Source: Ceratodon purpureus
Lineage: Eukaryota; Streptophyta; Bryopsida; Pseudoditrichales; Ditrichaceae
Length of the DNA stretch: 64,000 nucleotides
Assembly: GCA_014871385.1 (NCBI GenBank)
Contig: CM026430.1
Coordinates: 5,686,630 to 5,750,629 of the forward strand
Direction: 5' to 3'
This document shows, piece by piece, positions 13,207 through 25,968 of this stretch. Made by a program: the position numbers and the translations under genes. The number at the start of each line of letters is the position of its first letter. Positions within the stretch are counted from its first letter, which is position 1. The notes under the pieces were generated by a model. The model saw only the letters and a program-made list of their open reading frames with translations. It was not told the DNA's origin and did no database searches.

Positions 13207-13849
13207 TTTGCATGAGGATTGATGACGTCGTATTTTCGCATTGAAGGCTCTTCTTTTATGAGTTCTAGTAAGTTTAGACTTGTATGCGTCAATATCTTCA
13301 ACACATATCTATATATATACATTTATTTTAGTTATGGTATTTCAGTCATTGATCTTGTGGTGTTTCAGTCATTAATCTTGTGGTCTTCATTAATCGTGAT
13401 ATTAATATAAATTTTATATTTGGTGTAGCAAAATATTCTAACTACATCCATATTGATTATTCAACATATTAAATAAATTTTTGGAGTTTGTGAATTAATA
13501 TTCAGAAGTTCTAAATTGGATGTTTGCAAATTTTTAATAGCATATAAAATACACATAAGCTCAAGCACATACAAAGTACATCATAATAAGTTCCTGAATG
13601 TTCTTTAATTTGGGAAAAAAATTATCAATTCATAAATTAGTCTATATAATTTATTAATTAAATTTACAATTTATATAAATAGTGTACCATTTACACATAG
13701 TAACAAGTCAAAATATGTACATCAACAAAAACATTGTAATTAATTTGATGCAATTTTTGTACTTGGTGAACAATCCAACCTCATGGCACAAGAAAACTAC
13801 ATAAAGTCTTATTTCATAAGTTTTATTTCTTTACTTTAGAGGGCTTTTT
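10475..13849. other. Very AT-rich intergenic DNA
   Basis: No gene is supported. Most of the stretch is A/T-dominated with poly-A-rich runs near 13060-13110 and a TA microsatellite. A slightly less AT-rich patch at 12950-13020 has no ORF of note. Confidence 0.7.
13138..13204. repeat. (TA)n microsatellite
   Basis: About 33 uninterrupted TA units. It generates Tyr-Ile repeat ORFs that are not genes. Confidence 0.95.
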
Positions 13850-14069
13850 AATTTTGCAGTGTTTGAATAACACTTGCCCTTATTTTGAACAGACTGGAGA
13901 TCAGAACGATCTTTAGAGGGAATGATTTACTCTTGAGGTTCATACTCCAGGCCCTCACTTAGAAATTCCAAAAAAGTGATAACTTATTTGCCGTTTTTGC
14001 AAGACTGCTCTGTCATGTTTGAAGATGTGCTTTTGCAAAACGTAGTACATAGTTTTTAAAAATCCTACT

Positions 14070-15150
14070 ATGTCCAAAGCTGCTATTTATTTTGGTTTCC
14101 ATGATCACCATGTTGATACTAGAGAGTATAAAGAGGCATTGAATTTAGTTTGTGATGAAATCCTGATTCAGGTGTCTCGCACATCGAATGCAAAGGTTAG
14201 TGTCTTAGGAATGGCTGGTAATTGACAGTTACTTCTGAAAGGCCTTGCTGATGAGAATGGAAAATCAAAGAAGTTAACAGAAGAAGAACTCAAACAAATA
14301 TTTGATAAGTGAGCAAAATCAAGCACTTCTAATATTTGGAATATGATAACTAAGAACAGGAGTTTCTGTGGTCAGAGTGGATATATCGACAATATTTTAA
14401 AGTTGAAGAAGTCTTCCATCTATGACTATATTCATGATAGTTTTTTGTCAGGACAAGAAAGTGATCTCATCTACCTCTTCAAGACGTCCACATGTAGGAT
14501 TGGCTATGGAGTTGACATTGTTAAAAAGATGTAGGCTAACGAGGATTTGAAGAATGAGTGGGTTATGTTCAACCATGTCGAAAGAGTGAAGGAGTGGACC
14601 ACTCTTAGAATCCACGTTTACGATCTTTACTATCGGAAAGTCATGACCATTGCTGCTTGTGATATGCAAACGAAATTTCAGGGGTCCTAGGAAAGGATGG
14701 GGTTGTCCATGTTAAATGTGCTCGACCACCATGGCATCACTAAGGTGAATTTCGAAGGGTTTATGGCAGATTCTACTCAGGTAAAATTTAAGATTGTTTG
14801 AACAATATTTAGATCAGGGAAATCGAAAAGAGATGATGGAAAAGAAGGAGCGAAGTTGGCAATTTCATTTGTCAATGACTCTTAACTGTCACACGAAACA
14901 ACTTATAAAACCAGAACTCTAACAAATCCATCTGAAGCTTTGTTATGATTACCGAAAGTCAAGATTGAAGTTGAACATACATACAACTTTGGCTTCAATC
15001 AAGGTTTGGTGGTTTTCCTCTGGCACTGTTGCCAAGGGGCCGTTGAAAGAGCTCAACGACTAGATCAATTTTTGGCATTTCAGATTTCACCAGTGGGGAT
15101 TTCGTATCTCTGAAAAATATAACCTTAATTCTTCCATAATCATTTAATTA
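14070..15150 (+). pseudogene. Decayed transposase-like gene
   Basis: From the ATG at 14070 one frame stays protein-like to about 14815, interrupted by four stops (near 14223, 14310, 14532 and 14687). The trace then shifts by one base and continues from 14851 to about 15150 with further stops. Readable pieces include EALNLVCDEILIQVSR, KLTEEELKQIFDK, FEGFMADSTQ, then in the second frame WQFHLSMTLNCHTKQLIKP, LCYDYRK, KVWWFSSGTVAKG and FWHFRFHQWGF. From memory, WWFSSG and FWHF.I.QWG style motifs occur in repetitive transposase-derived genes of mosses; I could not verify this. The upstream 13850-14069 may hold more of the same gene (a Cys-containing LQCLNNTCPYFEQ). It is certainly broken; only the family is unsure. 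Confidence 0.55.
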
Positions 15151-16844
15151 ACAGTATACATGATAGTTCTGTATACTTTTATCTTTTCATTTTATGATTT
15201 AAAATGTGATATTTGTTTCAAAACAATCATTCTAAATGCCCTAATTTGACCAATTCGATACAAAACGACTACTCTCGATGCACTAATTTCTGCGTTCGGT
15301 ACAAAAAAACCTTGATTTTAGTCATTCTAATTTGTATAGAATCGAATTTTCATGTCATGAATTGCTCCTAGTTTGACTAATTTGTAAAGAACGATACTTC
15401 ATTCATGACTTGACATGTATATTTGTTCATGTTATATTTTTTGGCCATTTGCCATGCTCTATGCTATTCTTTACAAAACGACATACTTGCAGCTAATTTT
15501 TATAATGCATTGTATTTATTGTATTTCAATTATAAGCCTTATTTCTTTTATTGTTGTTATTTTTTTTTTAAGGCATATGTCTCCGACACCTAATCTGCAC
15601 CAAGTTAGTATTTCTGTGGATGTGGTAGTATATGAATTTAGTTTCTTGTATTGAATGTTCATACACTTGTATAAATCTAATAACTTATTTTGTGCCTAAT
15701 TTTGTAATGAATGCAGTTGCTCTCTCTTGAAGAAGAAACGTTTATGTCAACATGTAATTTGTCCGAGACAGTTCATAACAAGTGGTTGTAGTCTTCAGAC
15801 AACAATATGGTAGACCTCTACAACGCTACGTTTGATTATTGCTTCGGAGCTGCATTATAATTGTCTCAATTCTACAGCATCAGTACGAAGTTCCAAAAGA
15901 ATGATATTTTAATTTGATTTTGTTAAAAGAATTTTATTTATTATAGACATCATTAAGATATGTTTTTTATTATTTAGCTTTAAAATACACAACTTTTCAA
16001 TTAGCTTTTAATGTTATTTTATTATTCAATTGATGCAAATAAATATAATAGATGATGCCATCAATCTTTGTCTATTAGACTTTGCACTCTCTACTATATT
16101 TTTATTTAAATTTCATATATATTGTAAACATTAAAAATAACAATAATATAGAAGTTGCTCTTAAAGATTTTAATTTTTCTTCTCAACATTGAAGATTGTA
16201 AATCAAGAAATTTGGGTTGTAGTATCTCTTGATCAAGCTCATAAAAAGGACTAACTTATAATTCCAATATAATACTCAAATTGTAGACTATTTTAGAATT
16301 CAAAATCAAAATAAAAAAGATATCCTTTAACTTGAAATGGTAATTGATCTTTGGAGAGATTTTTACAATATGAGGTAGATTATACAATGTCAATGTCCTA
16401 AGACAAACTTTTTATAAAAATTCATGGAACGTGATTAATTTTCTTAGGGATTCGTTTTAAACTTTGTCTTTTTAAATATTCCCAATGAGCATAGCTTGGA
16501 TGCCAGCCTGAGTTGGATTCATTTTTTGGCCCTCCCTATTTTTGGATCTTAGAATCTTTATTTGATTTGTTTCTACTGAATTTGGGGCATGCGGTCGTAA
16601 GTAACTCTATGGAGGTACTCTTGAGATCAAGAATGGCCATACTCAAACATAATAATCGTGGTAAAGATTTACCTATCTCCTTCCATCTCCTCTGGAACCT
16701 TGGCTTCAAACCACACTCGATAGGGGATTTGAGGTGATTTAGACAGTCCCCTCGAAAAAAGACAGATGGAAAGTACGAACATCCATTCATGACAATGACC
16801 TAATTGTGACTTTTATAATATGACTTCAAAATGATTGGAAGTGA
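15151..16844. other. Intergenic, no gene recognised
   Basis: AT-rich sequence with only short, motif-free ORFs (for example 15415-15654 and 16513-16737). I see no RNA gene or clear repeat. Confidence 0.6.
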
Positions 16845-17155
16845 ACTTGAACTCGAACAAAACTTCACTAAAACTTCACTAGAACCAATGAGATGGAAGC
16901 ATTGACTAGTTTTGTCCAGGATCTTCATTTGTTTCTTTTGTATTAATGTACAACTTTAATAGGTGTCAACAACACCTCCACTTCAAAAATTCGTGTAAAA
17001 GTGCTCCTACCTCCAATTTTTTTGATTCCAAGACCAATCACTTTGTTTCTGATTTGCTATCACATTCATGATTTCACTTCATGCACTTTGCACTCCCAGG
17101 TTGCCAATTCCCTTAACTTACACCGTCATGAATGGGTGTTCCTACCTTACAGAAC
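16845..17155. repeat. Dispersed repeat, copy 1
   Basis: This stretch is clearly related to 57693-58010 in the same orientation. Shared phrases in order include AATGAGATGGAAGCATT, GTGTC(A/T)ACAACACC(T/C)..CACTTCAAA, TGCTCCTA, GATTTCAAGACC-type and CACATTCATG, ending with a CCTACCTTA phrase. There is no ORF. Its class is unknown. Confidence 0.75.
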
Positions 17156-17844
17156 TCCCGCCAATTTCTCATAAGACCTGGCAATCGTCTGCACACAAAA
17201 AGACACCGGCCAAGGCATCACGTGGTTATCACAACAGTATCTACTCAGCTCGACCCAAACATCACCTAGATATAACCAAGATTTCCCTGAACTAGACGAA
17301 AGCCATAGAGATTATATCGGTAAACCATCACTATACCCAAACCCAACACCATCTACAAAAACCCCGAATTAAGTTCCCAAATATGTAGACTTTCCTCAGA
17401 TTATATCGGTTTTGCACATAGTAACGGGGTTGGATAATCATCTTTCAACTTCGTCTTCAGAAGAATTCGCGGTAGTTCAAAGGAGGGACACCGTGGTGAT
17501 ACTCCTTTGATACTATGGTTATACATATGCGATACTATTTTGATAACCATGTGATGCTTAGACGGGTATCGTGCACGAAGTAGAAGATGGGAAGAGTGAA
17601 GAAACGTTTGCAGCTCAAGCACAGACAGACACAGGCGACGGAGGCGGAGAGAGGGAGACGGGGAGCGTGATTGCGAGGGCGACGATCGCCAATGCGGCCA
17701 CGGCGAGGGCGATGAGCTGAGTGAGGGTTGAATTGAAGGAATCGCCGCGGTGTTGGAGCTCGAATTTTTCATTTTAGTGAATTAGAGAGTGTGGTGGAGT
17801 TCACCTAGGGTTTGGGGTTTGGTGGGGTTTGGGGAGGCTTGGCG
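17156..17844 (+). other. PAF1 upstream region with possible uORF
   Basis: Base composition shifts from AT-rich to GC-rich near 17580, as expected for a promoter/5' UTR. An ATG at 17587 opens a 27-codon basic reading frame (MGRVKKRLQLKHR start) ending at 17670, 174 bp before the PAF1 start codon. It would be an upstream ORF only if transcription starts before it. Confidence 0.35.
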
Positions 17845-20800
17845 ATGGCGTCGTCGATGTATCCCGGAAATCCGCCGCCGGGGAGGCCACCGGTGCCGCC
17901 TCCGCCAGCGTGGGGGAACCACTACGGCCCGCCGATGCATTACGGTCCGCCGGGGCACTACCAGGTGCCAATGGGATACAACCCTAGTGCGCAATTGCCG
18001 ATGCCACCACCGTTGCCGCCGCACCACGGCGTGCCGTACCCCGGGGATCCTCCGTTGCCGCCTGGAGGAGTGTATCCGGGCGGAGTTCATTACGGGAACC
18101 AGCCTCCTCCACCGCCGGGGCCGAAAGTTGGTCCGCCAGGACCGCCTCAGGGTTTGGCCCCGACGGGTTTTGGAAGCAGGTTGCCGCAGCCGGGAGCTGA
18201 GAGCGTGCCGGGGCGAAGGAAGGAGACAGAGGAGGAGCGGAATGAGCGGAAGAAGCGGGAGTATTATGAGAAGAAGCGGCAGCAGGAGAAGCAGCGGGAG
18301 CGGGAGAAGGGGCATCAGGCGCGGCCTGCGGCCGGGGGGTCTAAGAGCGCTGTGAACGGGTTGAGAGACCCGTATGGTGACAAGAAGGTAGCTGCAGGCG
18401 GTAGCGAGAAAATTGAGAATAGGCTCAAGCGCCCTTCGACATTCTTGTGTAAAATAAAGTAAGTTTGTTCTGTGGCGATCGGGTGGAAACAGTGTCTTTA
18501 AATTGCTTCTCAGGGGATTATCAACTTCTGGATGCTCTAATATTGTGTTAATCTGCACAATTCATAAGACACTTATTCTTCTGCTCTTCCTCGCCCCTTG
18601 AGTTACTCCGCATAATTTGCAGGTTTAGTAGTTGGCTTGATCACTGTCTAGAGTTGCTACTTCGTAAGGCAATTTTTCTCATTATACGAGTTCTTGTTAC
18701 TTTGGGTACTTGGCTCCAGGTTTAGGAACGATTTGCCCGATAGCACTGCTCAACCCAAGTTGATGCATATAAATACCGATAAAGACAGGTGTGTTGACCT
18801 TCCACTTTCTTCTCTTGAGTGAGCGTGGTTTCTGGTTATACATCCAGCCTGGTTAGGTGGTCTGGATTCTAGTTGAGAGAGCCTTGATGATCAGGTTTAG
18901 CTGAAAATCGCAAAGTGGAGTGCACGCAGGTACACTAGGTATCAATTCACTTCGTTGGAGAAGAACTGGAAGCACAAACTGCATGTCGAGCCTGATCTTG
19001 GTATCCCCTTGGATCTACTGGATATCAGCAACTATAAGTAGGCTATCCAACTACTCTTTTTAAATCCTTGTCCATTTGGTAACTTGTATTAGAGTACAAT
19101 GATGACGTTCCGCACATCTACCTGAAAGTTACACTGGCGATCATTGATCCTCAAAGTTTTGCATATTCTGTCTCTGGAACCTGGGTGTTAATCGGATAGT
19201 AGCCATAACGCGAGAATTGCATTAGCTAGTGTTAACTGTTCGGTTTCGAGGTAAATAACAACTGAGTGTAGTATCATATTGCTGAGCAGTAAATTTGATT
19301 GCTGCAGGAGGATCGATGCATCAGTGCCTTTAGATCCAGAGGATGCTGCACTCTTGTTGGATGATGAAGTACAAGTGAAGAAAACAGCTTCAGGCATACG
19401 GAAGAAAGATAGGCCAACTGACAAGGGTGTGGCTTGGCTCGTGAAGACACAATATGTCTCTCCCATCAATCTCGATCCTGCAAAGCAGGTTAGTTCACCT
19501 CTGATGCTTATACTGAGTATTAATCTAGTAGGGAAGGACGTATATTTTGTGTATCTGAAGAAAACCAGCGCACGACTATGATCGGTGAATTTGCAGGTCT
19601 ATTAGTAGTTATAAGCTGGACAAACACAAAGTAGCTTTTGTATAGAGTATCGTCGAAAAAAAAAAGTTTCATTAAATACTGGCAGCCAATTTTTTTTCTG
19701 CTCATGAAAGTCGTGAAAACTTGATGTTACATATGTTCGTGTCAAGGACTTTTTCTGAGGGTTGTCGTTGCATTGGCAGGCTATGACGGAGAAGCAAGCT
19801 AAAGACTTAAGAGAGCAACGGGAAGGTCGGCGAATTGATGTTGAAACAGGGAATGATAGGTACTCCAAATTTAATGAATTTGCTGCCGAGTAATCCTTAA
19901 GATTGCTGAATCTGTTTTATGATCTACTCTGACTCTCATCCCTTTAGGGAAATTTACACTATGTCCTCGAAAATTTGTATGCTAAAAGCGTTATGACCAT
20001 TGCCAAATGTCGCAGGGAGCAGCAAATTGAAGTCATTGAGGAGTCCTTTAGGGCTGCGAAACTTCGGCCTAAACATCTTACTAAGCCCGAGCTCGAGGCT
20101 GTTGAAATTTTGCCGTTGGTTCCTGATTTCGAAAGGTATAATTTCAATTTACCGTGTGTGGATGCCCTGGTGCTTTTTCAAAAGCGTTAAAATGAAGCTG
20201 AAGAGACGAGAATTAGTATTATGTCTATTTAAGAGACTTACTATGCATTAAGACCTTTAAATTTCAAATCAATGTGAATTTAGAAATGTTCACATATATC
20301 ATAAAAGAAATAACTACCTTTTGTGTGCACATCATGGAACTGACTCGCGAAATATGGGCTACAGGATGGGCGACCAGTATGTTCATATGGTCTTTGACAC
20401 AGATCCGCTAACAGATGCCCCTGGATTAGCTGATTTAGATCAGGACGCACGTCTGGAACTTGAATCACGGGTACTTAATTCTAACCTGCTTCACCCAGAG
20501 TTATTGTTGTACTATTTATTTATTCGTTCTACAAAAAATTTCCGAATCTTATAATATTTTGTATACACTTTTTTTTGTACTTTCTTAGACATATCTGAGA
20601 GTGTCTAAACACATTTTTGGTGAATACTTCGTAATAATTGTTCTTGAACCATAATTATTATTGGTTTTATGCTTGGTTGTAGGCAATTGTGAAGAGCTTC
20701 ACAGCTCGTTCTGCTGACGACTCAAGGGAAGAGAAATTCATCGGGTACATGGTACCAAAACCAGATGAGGTATAGTTTTGACGTCATCAATTGTGATTAC

Positions 20801-22042
20801 GCTTTTAAAGTTATTGAAATATGGATTGTAAATTGGCATTTTCTTTTGGAACTTCATTGCTATATTCCCTACTTCAATTGACAAGCATGGTTGTTTTAAT
20901 TTGTTTTTAACATTACCCTGTTTCTTTACTTCTCAGTTGGAAAGGAATTTTTACGAGGATGAAGACGAGATCTCATACACATGGGTGCGAGAGTACCATT
21001 GGGAAGTAAGGCACCAATCTGTCATAACGTCGCCATTTCTACACCTTACACCATTGTGTGGAATGCTCATAAATATGCAAAATAGCGTGGTTGCATTTGG
21101 TTATTCTTGTCTATGAAACTTGTGTATGTATAAGTGTATACTAAACTCATTTTTCCGTGTACTTTTTTCAGCTCCGACCTGATGAAGGCGAAAAGAAGAC
21201 TTTTGTATTCTGTTTCGGTGACGATTCGGTGCAGTATCTGGTATGTACCCATATTCATGTTGCTCAATGGGTAGTTTTCATTTGGGTCTAACTATATCAG
21301 CGAGAACATGTTAACATCATTGGTTGTAGATGAATGATTTCAACAATTCTGTTGTCCGTTTCAGTGTCATATTCATACACTGAATCACGAATCTGTGTTA
21401 TCCCGACTAAAATCAGAAATTAGAGGCACAGAGCCTTGACGGTCTTGTGGTTGATTCTAAATGCGTTTTGTCTCCCGTGGCAGCCCTTGTCCACAAAGTT
21501 GGTATTGCAAAAGAAAAAGGCCAAAGATGGAAAGTCGAAGTATGACACTGAAGATAAAGATTTCCCGATTCCTGCGAGTGTGACTGTCATGAGGAGGGAC
21601 CCCTCACAGGAAGAAGAGGATATAAGGGAAGAGGCTAGAGAGAGATTCATGGAGGTAAGTGGTTTGTTACAGATTTTGTTACACTAGTCCTGTCAGTTGC
21701 CGCACTCGCAGAAATTATGTCGAATGACTTTTCCTTGTTTATTGATGGCCAGCTGTGTAGGTACTATGACTCATCTTGACTCAGAAGGCAAACCTGATAT
21801 TGCATGTAGCAAATAGTTTTGCAGTTGAGAACCTTTTAGGAATCTGATGTCTGGCTGTTCAGCTTGGATTTATCACTTCGAGGCTCTAACCAGTGATATG
21901 CTGCTTACTTCAGGGAGGAGCTGTGGATACCTTCACTCAAAAGAGATCACGCACGCCAGAAGATGATATCCCGATGAGTGCTTCAAAGAGAAGAGGGCGT
22001 CATGATGATTACAGTGACGAAGACGATGAAATGTCGGTGTAG
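17845..22042 (+). CDS. PAF1: RNA polymerase II-associated factor 1 (Paf1, plant ELF7 type)
   Basis: This is a subunit of the nuclear Paf1 elongation complex, which supports H2B ubiquitination and H3K4/K36 methylation; the Arabidopsis counterpart ELF7 controls FLC and flowering. Twelve exons join in frame: 17845-18458, 18720-18788, 18930-19037, 19308-19488, 19780-19859, 20016-20135, 20365-20470, 20683-20769, 20937-21005, 21172-21240, 21484-21654 and 21914-22042. All introns are GT-AG. The product is 600 residues, close to ELF7. Residues 1-115 are rich in Pro/Gly/Tyr, followed by a charged helix near 124-157 (ETEEERNERKKREYYEKKR). The Paf1 domain then starts with IENRLKRPSTFLCKIKFRND and includes VEPDLGIPLDLLD, DKGVAWLVKTQYVSPIN, EVIEESF and EDEISYTWVREY. 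The tail is acidic (DDYSDEDDEMSV). ATG 17845 is the first in-frame ATG; the reading frame upstream has no other. Confidence 0.94.
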
Positions 22043-24228
22043 AGTTTGTACACATCTCAGCTTCTGCTTGCTCAAAAACATGTATACAAGTGCAACCGAA
22101 GCGGGATCCTGATTTAACCTCAGGATCTGTAAAGAATGAAGCAATCGGAATTGGAGGCCTGGTATCTGGTGACTAGGTGTTCGACGCTTTTGGCCACCTT
22201 CCTTATAAACTCGAGCAGGCTAAACTACCTGCCTCAAAATGTATGGAGGGGTCCGCCGAAACTGAAAGAAAACAACTCAATCGCTCCTTCAGCTACATTA
22301 GGTCGTTCAGACGTTCTGTCGCTGGATTTACTAATCAGGTTTTCCCTTGGTTATTTATGGTTAGACATGAACTACTTTGTACAAGATTTGAGTTCTTGAT
22401 CACAACCCTGTGACCAGATATCTATTTTCACACCCATGATTGGAAGAGTGGTTCTTTGGCAAGTTGAAGCTCCCAGAATGTCCGACACGAATTTCGCTGT
22501 AGTGAGAAAAATGCGCTTAGAATAGCGCATTCGTACCGTAGAGGGATTTGTTTGCATCAGAGAACAGTTGCATATTCTTTAATTTATTCTTTGTAACATA
22601 TTTTGCACCTGACATTGAACAAACAAGTTGCAACTCAGCGAACTTTGTCGTGACCATACTTGAACTGCCGTTCTTGTGAATGCATTTCTTTTCGTAGAAG
22701 TGTAGGCTATCAAGTGAAGTGGGGAAATGCCTGTGCCCCTTGTATGAATCAGATGCTTGTCCAGTCCGTCATGCCAATCATTCTAATCGACGTCTCAAAC
22801 ACATAGGCAACACTTTGTGCCACACTTGTAGCTACATCCCTTCACGCAGCACCCGCTTACACAGCACGCTAAGAGGATCGGTACAAGGACCAGCCAACAA
22901 CTGCACCCTTGTTCACAATTACCATCACAACTCACAGTGTCGTCATGTGAATATGCCAGTGAATGTTGATAGATTCAGTTCTCAATCAGTAATTGATTTT
23001 GACAAGACGTAATTCCGAACCACATGAGGTGCTCTGTTCGTCAAATCATCAAATATGACACAATAATTGCCTTCGTTAAATATATTGTATGAAAAATGGT
23101 CATTGCAATGTTGAAGGAATCAGATCCTGCGTAACTAAATCACTGGATGTTGAAAGTGTGGAGCAGACTCGCTATTTCTGTGACGTAGCTGCACCGTTGC
23201 ACTGAAATTCTCAAAGTATAATGTGGTGGTTGACCCTTTGACAGGGATGCTTGTCAAAGATGTCAGGGTATGTCACAGTCACACCCAAGGCAAAGAGGGA
23301 AACGGATGTCGGACCTACTGGCATGCGCTTCGCCTTGGCTACCTGCACCCCACCCACCCTTCTCATCTCCCTGATTATATTCACCTCTAAAACACTGCTT
23401 TGTGCATTTAATCATCACCTCCACCTTCATCAATTACAGCCTCTCGCAGCCCCTCGGACTGTATCTCCATCATTCCAGCATCGTTGTATGTCGTTGTATG
23501 AGAGCCCTATGCACAACCACCTTCCTTATTCGGGTCTAATCGTTGCAGCATCGTTTTCTGAGGTCGTTAATTCCTCCTTTACCTTCGATTGCAACTCTGT
23601 CTCTAATATATAATATTGTATACTGAAGGCATGGCAAGTCTAGATGTAGCACCGTTAATTAAGAGTTACAGATGCTTGGATAATTTGCAGTTGGATTGAA
23701 GTAGTTTACTTGAATTAGTGCCGATGCAAATGTACCGTTTCTCTAGTGGTCATGGTTTGCAAGAAGCTAATAATAATCGTGTGATTCCAATCAGGTTGAT
23801 TGATTGGCACCAACATCAACACCACCATCATCTCTCAGGTAACCTATTCTCTTCCTCGTCCTGGATCCAAGGTTTTTAGTTAAGTACTTTGATTCCATTC
23901 ACATCCTTCAGTGGAGTATATGAAGCAGTAGTTCTTTCGGCAGCATTATTATATTCATAGACTTACAAATCCAGCAGCTCATAGTCGGAAATGAAATTGG
24001 TCATTCAGTGCAACTAGTGCATGGCCATGCAGTCCCATGCAGTAGGACATGCCTGGTCTAATCGTGAGTCAAAGTGAGTACATGAATTCAATTTGACAGT
24101 TTTCGCTTTCATTGCAAACACTAATCACCAGGTTCTCTATGTGTCCAAATAGGTGATTCTATCAACATCAAGTTTCGACTTCAGAGCGGATTGAGCGAGT
24201 AGGGACTCACTCCTGTACTTCCACAATC
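22043..24228. other. Intergenic between PAF1 and the polyketide synthase
   Basis: This contains the presumed PAF1 3' UTR and the promoter of the next gene. ORFs at 22719-23012 and 23251-23613 lack motifs and conserved sequence. No repeat or RNA gene was recognised, and no obvious TATA box lies immediately upstream of 24229. Confidence 0.55.
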
Positions 24229-25968
24229 ATGGCAAGTCGAAGAGTGGAAGCAGCGTTCGCCGGGCAATCAGTGGAGCTCGGAACAACAACCACCAAACCT
24301 CCCACGAACGGGACAAACGGACACAACCATCAAACGACAAAGAACGGCATCAATTCTTCTTCACCTCGCCAAGCCTCTCCTGGCAAGACCACCGTTCTGG
24401 CCATCGGCCGCGCCGTCCCCACCAACACCACCAAAAACGACGGCCTCGCGGATCACTACATCGAGCAATTCCAGCTTCAAGACCCCATCGTCCAGGCCAA
24501 GCTCCGTCGCCTCTGTAAGCCCTCAAACCAACTCTCATCACCAAACACCATCCAAGTATACTTTTGACATCGATCTACATTCCACATGACCTTTCTGACA
24601 ATCACAAACGCAATGGCATTTGCCTGCACAGGTGAGACAACAACCGTCAAGACACGCTACATGGTCGTAAACAAAGAAATCCTCGACGAGCATCCTGACT
24701 TTCTGGTCGAAGGCGCTGCGACAGTCAGCCAGCGCCTCGCAATCACAGGTATGGCCATGAACGCAAAACTGAGTAATCTTGTCCATTGTGTGTGGTGACC
24801 GTTACTGGGTAGCTCGTTGTGATCGAATTTGATCCGTGGATCAGGTGAGGCGGTGACGCAGCTCGGATTGGAAGCAGCGACGGCGGCGATCAAGGAATGG
24901 GGGCGACCAGTGTCCGAGATCACGCACCTGGTTTACGTTTCCTCGAGCGAGATTCGTCTTCCAGGCGGGGATTTATATTTGTCACAGTTGCTGGGGCTTC
25001 GACCTGATGTCAACCGCGTCATGCTGTACATGTTGGGATGCTACGGCGGTGCGTCTGGGATTCGTGTGGCGAAAGACTTGGCCGAGAATAATCCCGGCAG
25101 TAGGGTGTTGTTGATCACATCCGAGTGCACCTTAATCGGGTACAAGTGCCTGAGCCCCGACCGGCCTTATGATCTCGTTGGCGCGGCGCTCTTTGGTGAT
25201 GGTGCTGCGGCCATGGTCATGGGCGCGGATCCCATCCCTGTTCTGGAGCGCCCGTTCTTCGAGCTCGACTGGGCGGGCCAGAGCTTCATTCCCAACACGA
25301 GCAAAACCATCGACGGGAGATTGTCCGAGGAAGGCATCAGCTTCAGGCTCGGCCGGGAGCTTCCGAAACTCATCGAGACGAACGTCCAAGGCTTCTGCGA
25401 TCCGCTACTGAAGCGAATCGGCGGGTTGGCCTACAACGATATCTTCTGGGCTGTCCATCCCGGTAACCTCATCCTAGGCTCCATCGACACTTCTCCTTAT
25501 GACCAACCAAAACTTGTGTTCAAATTTGCATCTAGAGTTTCTCTCAGATTGTTTAAGATTGTGGTGATTGTTGTGAAATTTTGGATATGACCCCTTATTT
25601 TTCAAGCTTCGATTAAATTTGTTGTTCAAAACTCACTGAGATTTCTATTCACAGTTTTGTAAGACTTTCTTTGTGAAGTACTGATGTATATTTTTGGGAT
25701 GAGATTAGGTGGCCCTGCGATTCTCAACGCGGTGGAGAAACAGTTGGAGCTGGCGCCGCAGAAGTTGGAAGCGGCGAGGCAGGTGTTGAGAGACTACGGC
25801 AACATCAGCAGCAGCACTTGCATCTACGTGCTGGATTATATGCGCCAGCACAGCTTGAAGCTGAAGGAGGCCAACGGCGGGGTGAACACGGAGCCCGAAT
25901 GGGGGTTGCTTCTGGCGTTCGGGCCTGGCGTCACCATTGAAGGATCGCTACTGCGGAACTTGTGTTGA
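24229..25968 (+). CDS. Type III polyketide synthase, ASCL (LAP5/LAP6-like) type
   Basis: By family this enzyme condenses malonyl-CoA onto fatty acyl-CoA starters. ASCL enzymes make alkyl-alpha-pyrones for sporopollenin of pollen and spore walls and act at the ER. Exons 24229-24514, 24632-24748, 24845-25462 and 25709-25968 join in frame to 426 residues. The Cys-His-Asn triad is C200, H339 (AVHPGGPAIL) and N372 (DYGNISSS), with spacings of 139 and 33 identical to classical chalcone synthase. The GFGPG-type loop reads AFGPG near 410-414. ASCL-like rather than CHS-like phrases are THLVYVSSSEIRLPGGDLYL, RVAKDLAENNPGSRVLL and DRPYDLVGAALFGDGAAAM. The first intron splits a Cys codon (T/GT) in RLCETTTVKTRY, the classical CHS intron site. 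Two extra introns and a roughly 50-residue Asn/Thr/Gly-rich N-terminal extension differ from seed-plant CHS. It could be another bryophyte CHS-like clade. Confidence 0.92.

Noticed and set aside
17401..17772. Minus-strand 123-codon ORF upstream of PAF1, with an adjacent frame encoding a hydrophobic stretch (IALAVAALAIVALAITL)
   Set aside because: The ORF is low-complexity Ser/Pro sequence on the strand opposite a likely 5' UTR; the hydrophobic frame has no start codon and no splice support.
17782..18558. 258-codon minus-strand and 188-codon plus-strand ORFs over PAF1 exon 1
   Set aside because: They are Arg/Pro-rich shadows caused by the GC-rich proline-coding repeat of PAF1.
25132..25411. 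ORFs antisense or out of frame to polyketide synthase exon 3
   Set aside because: They are shadows of a GC-rich coding exon.
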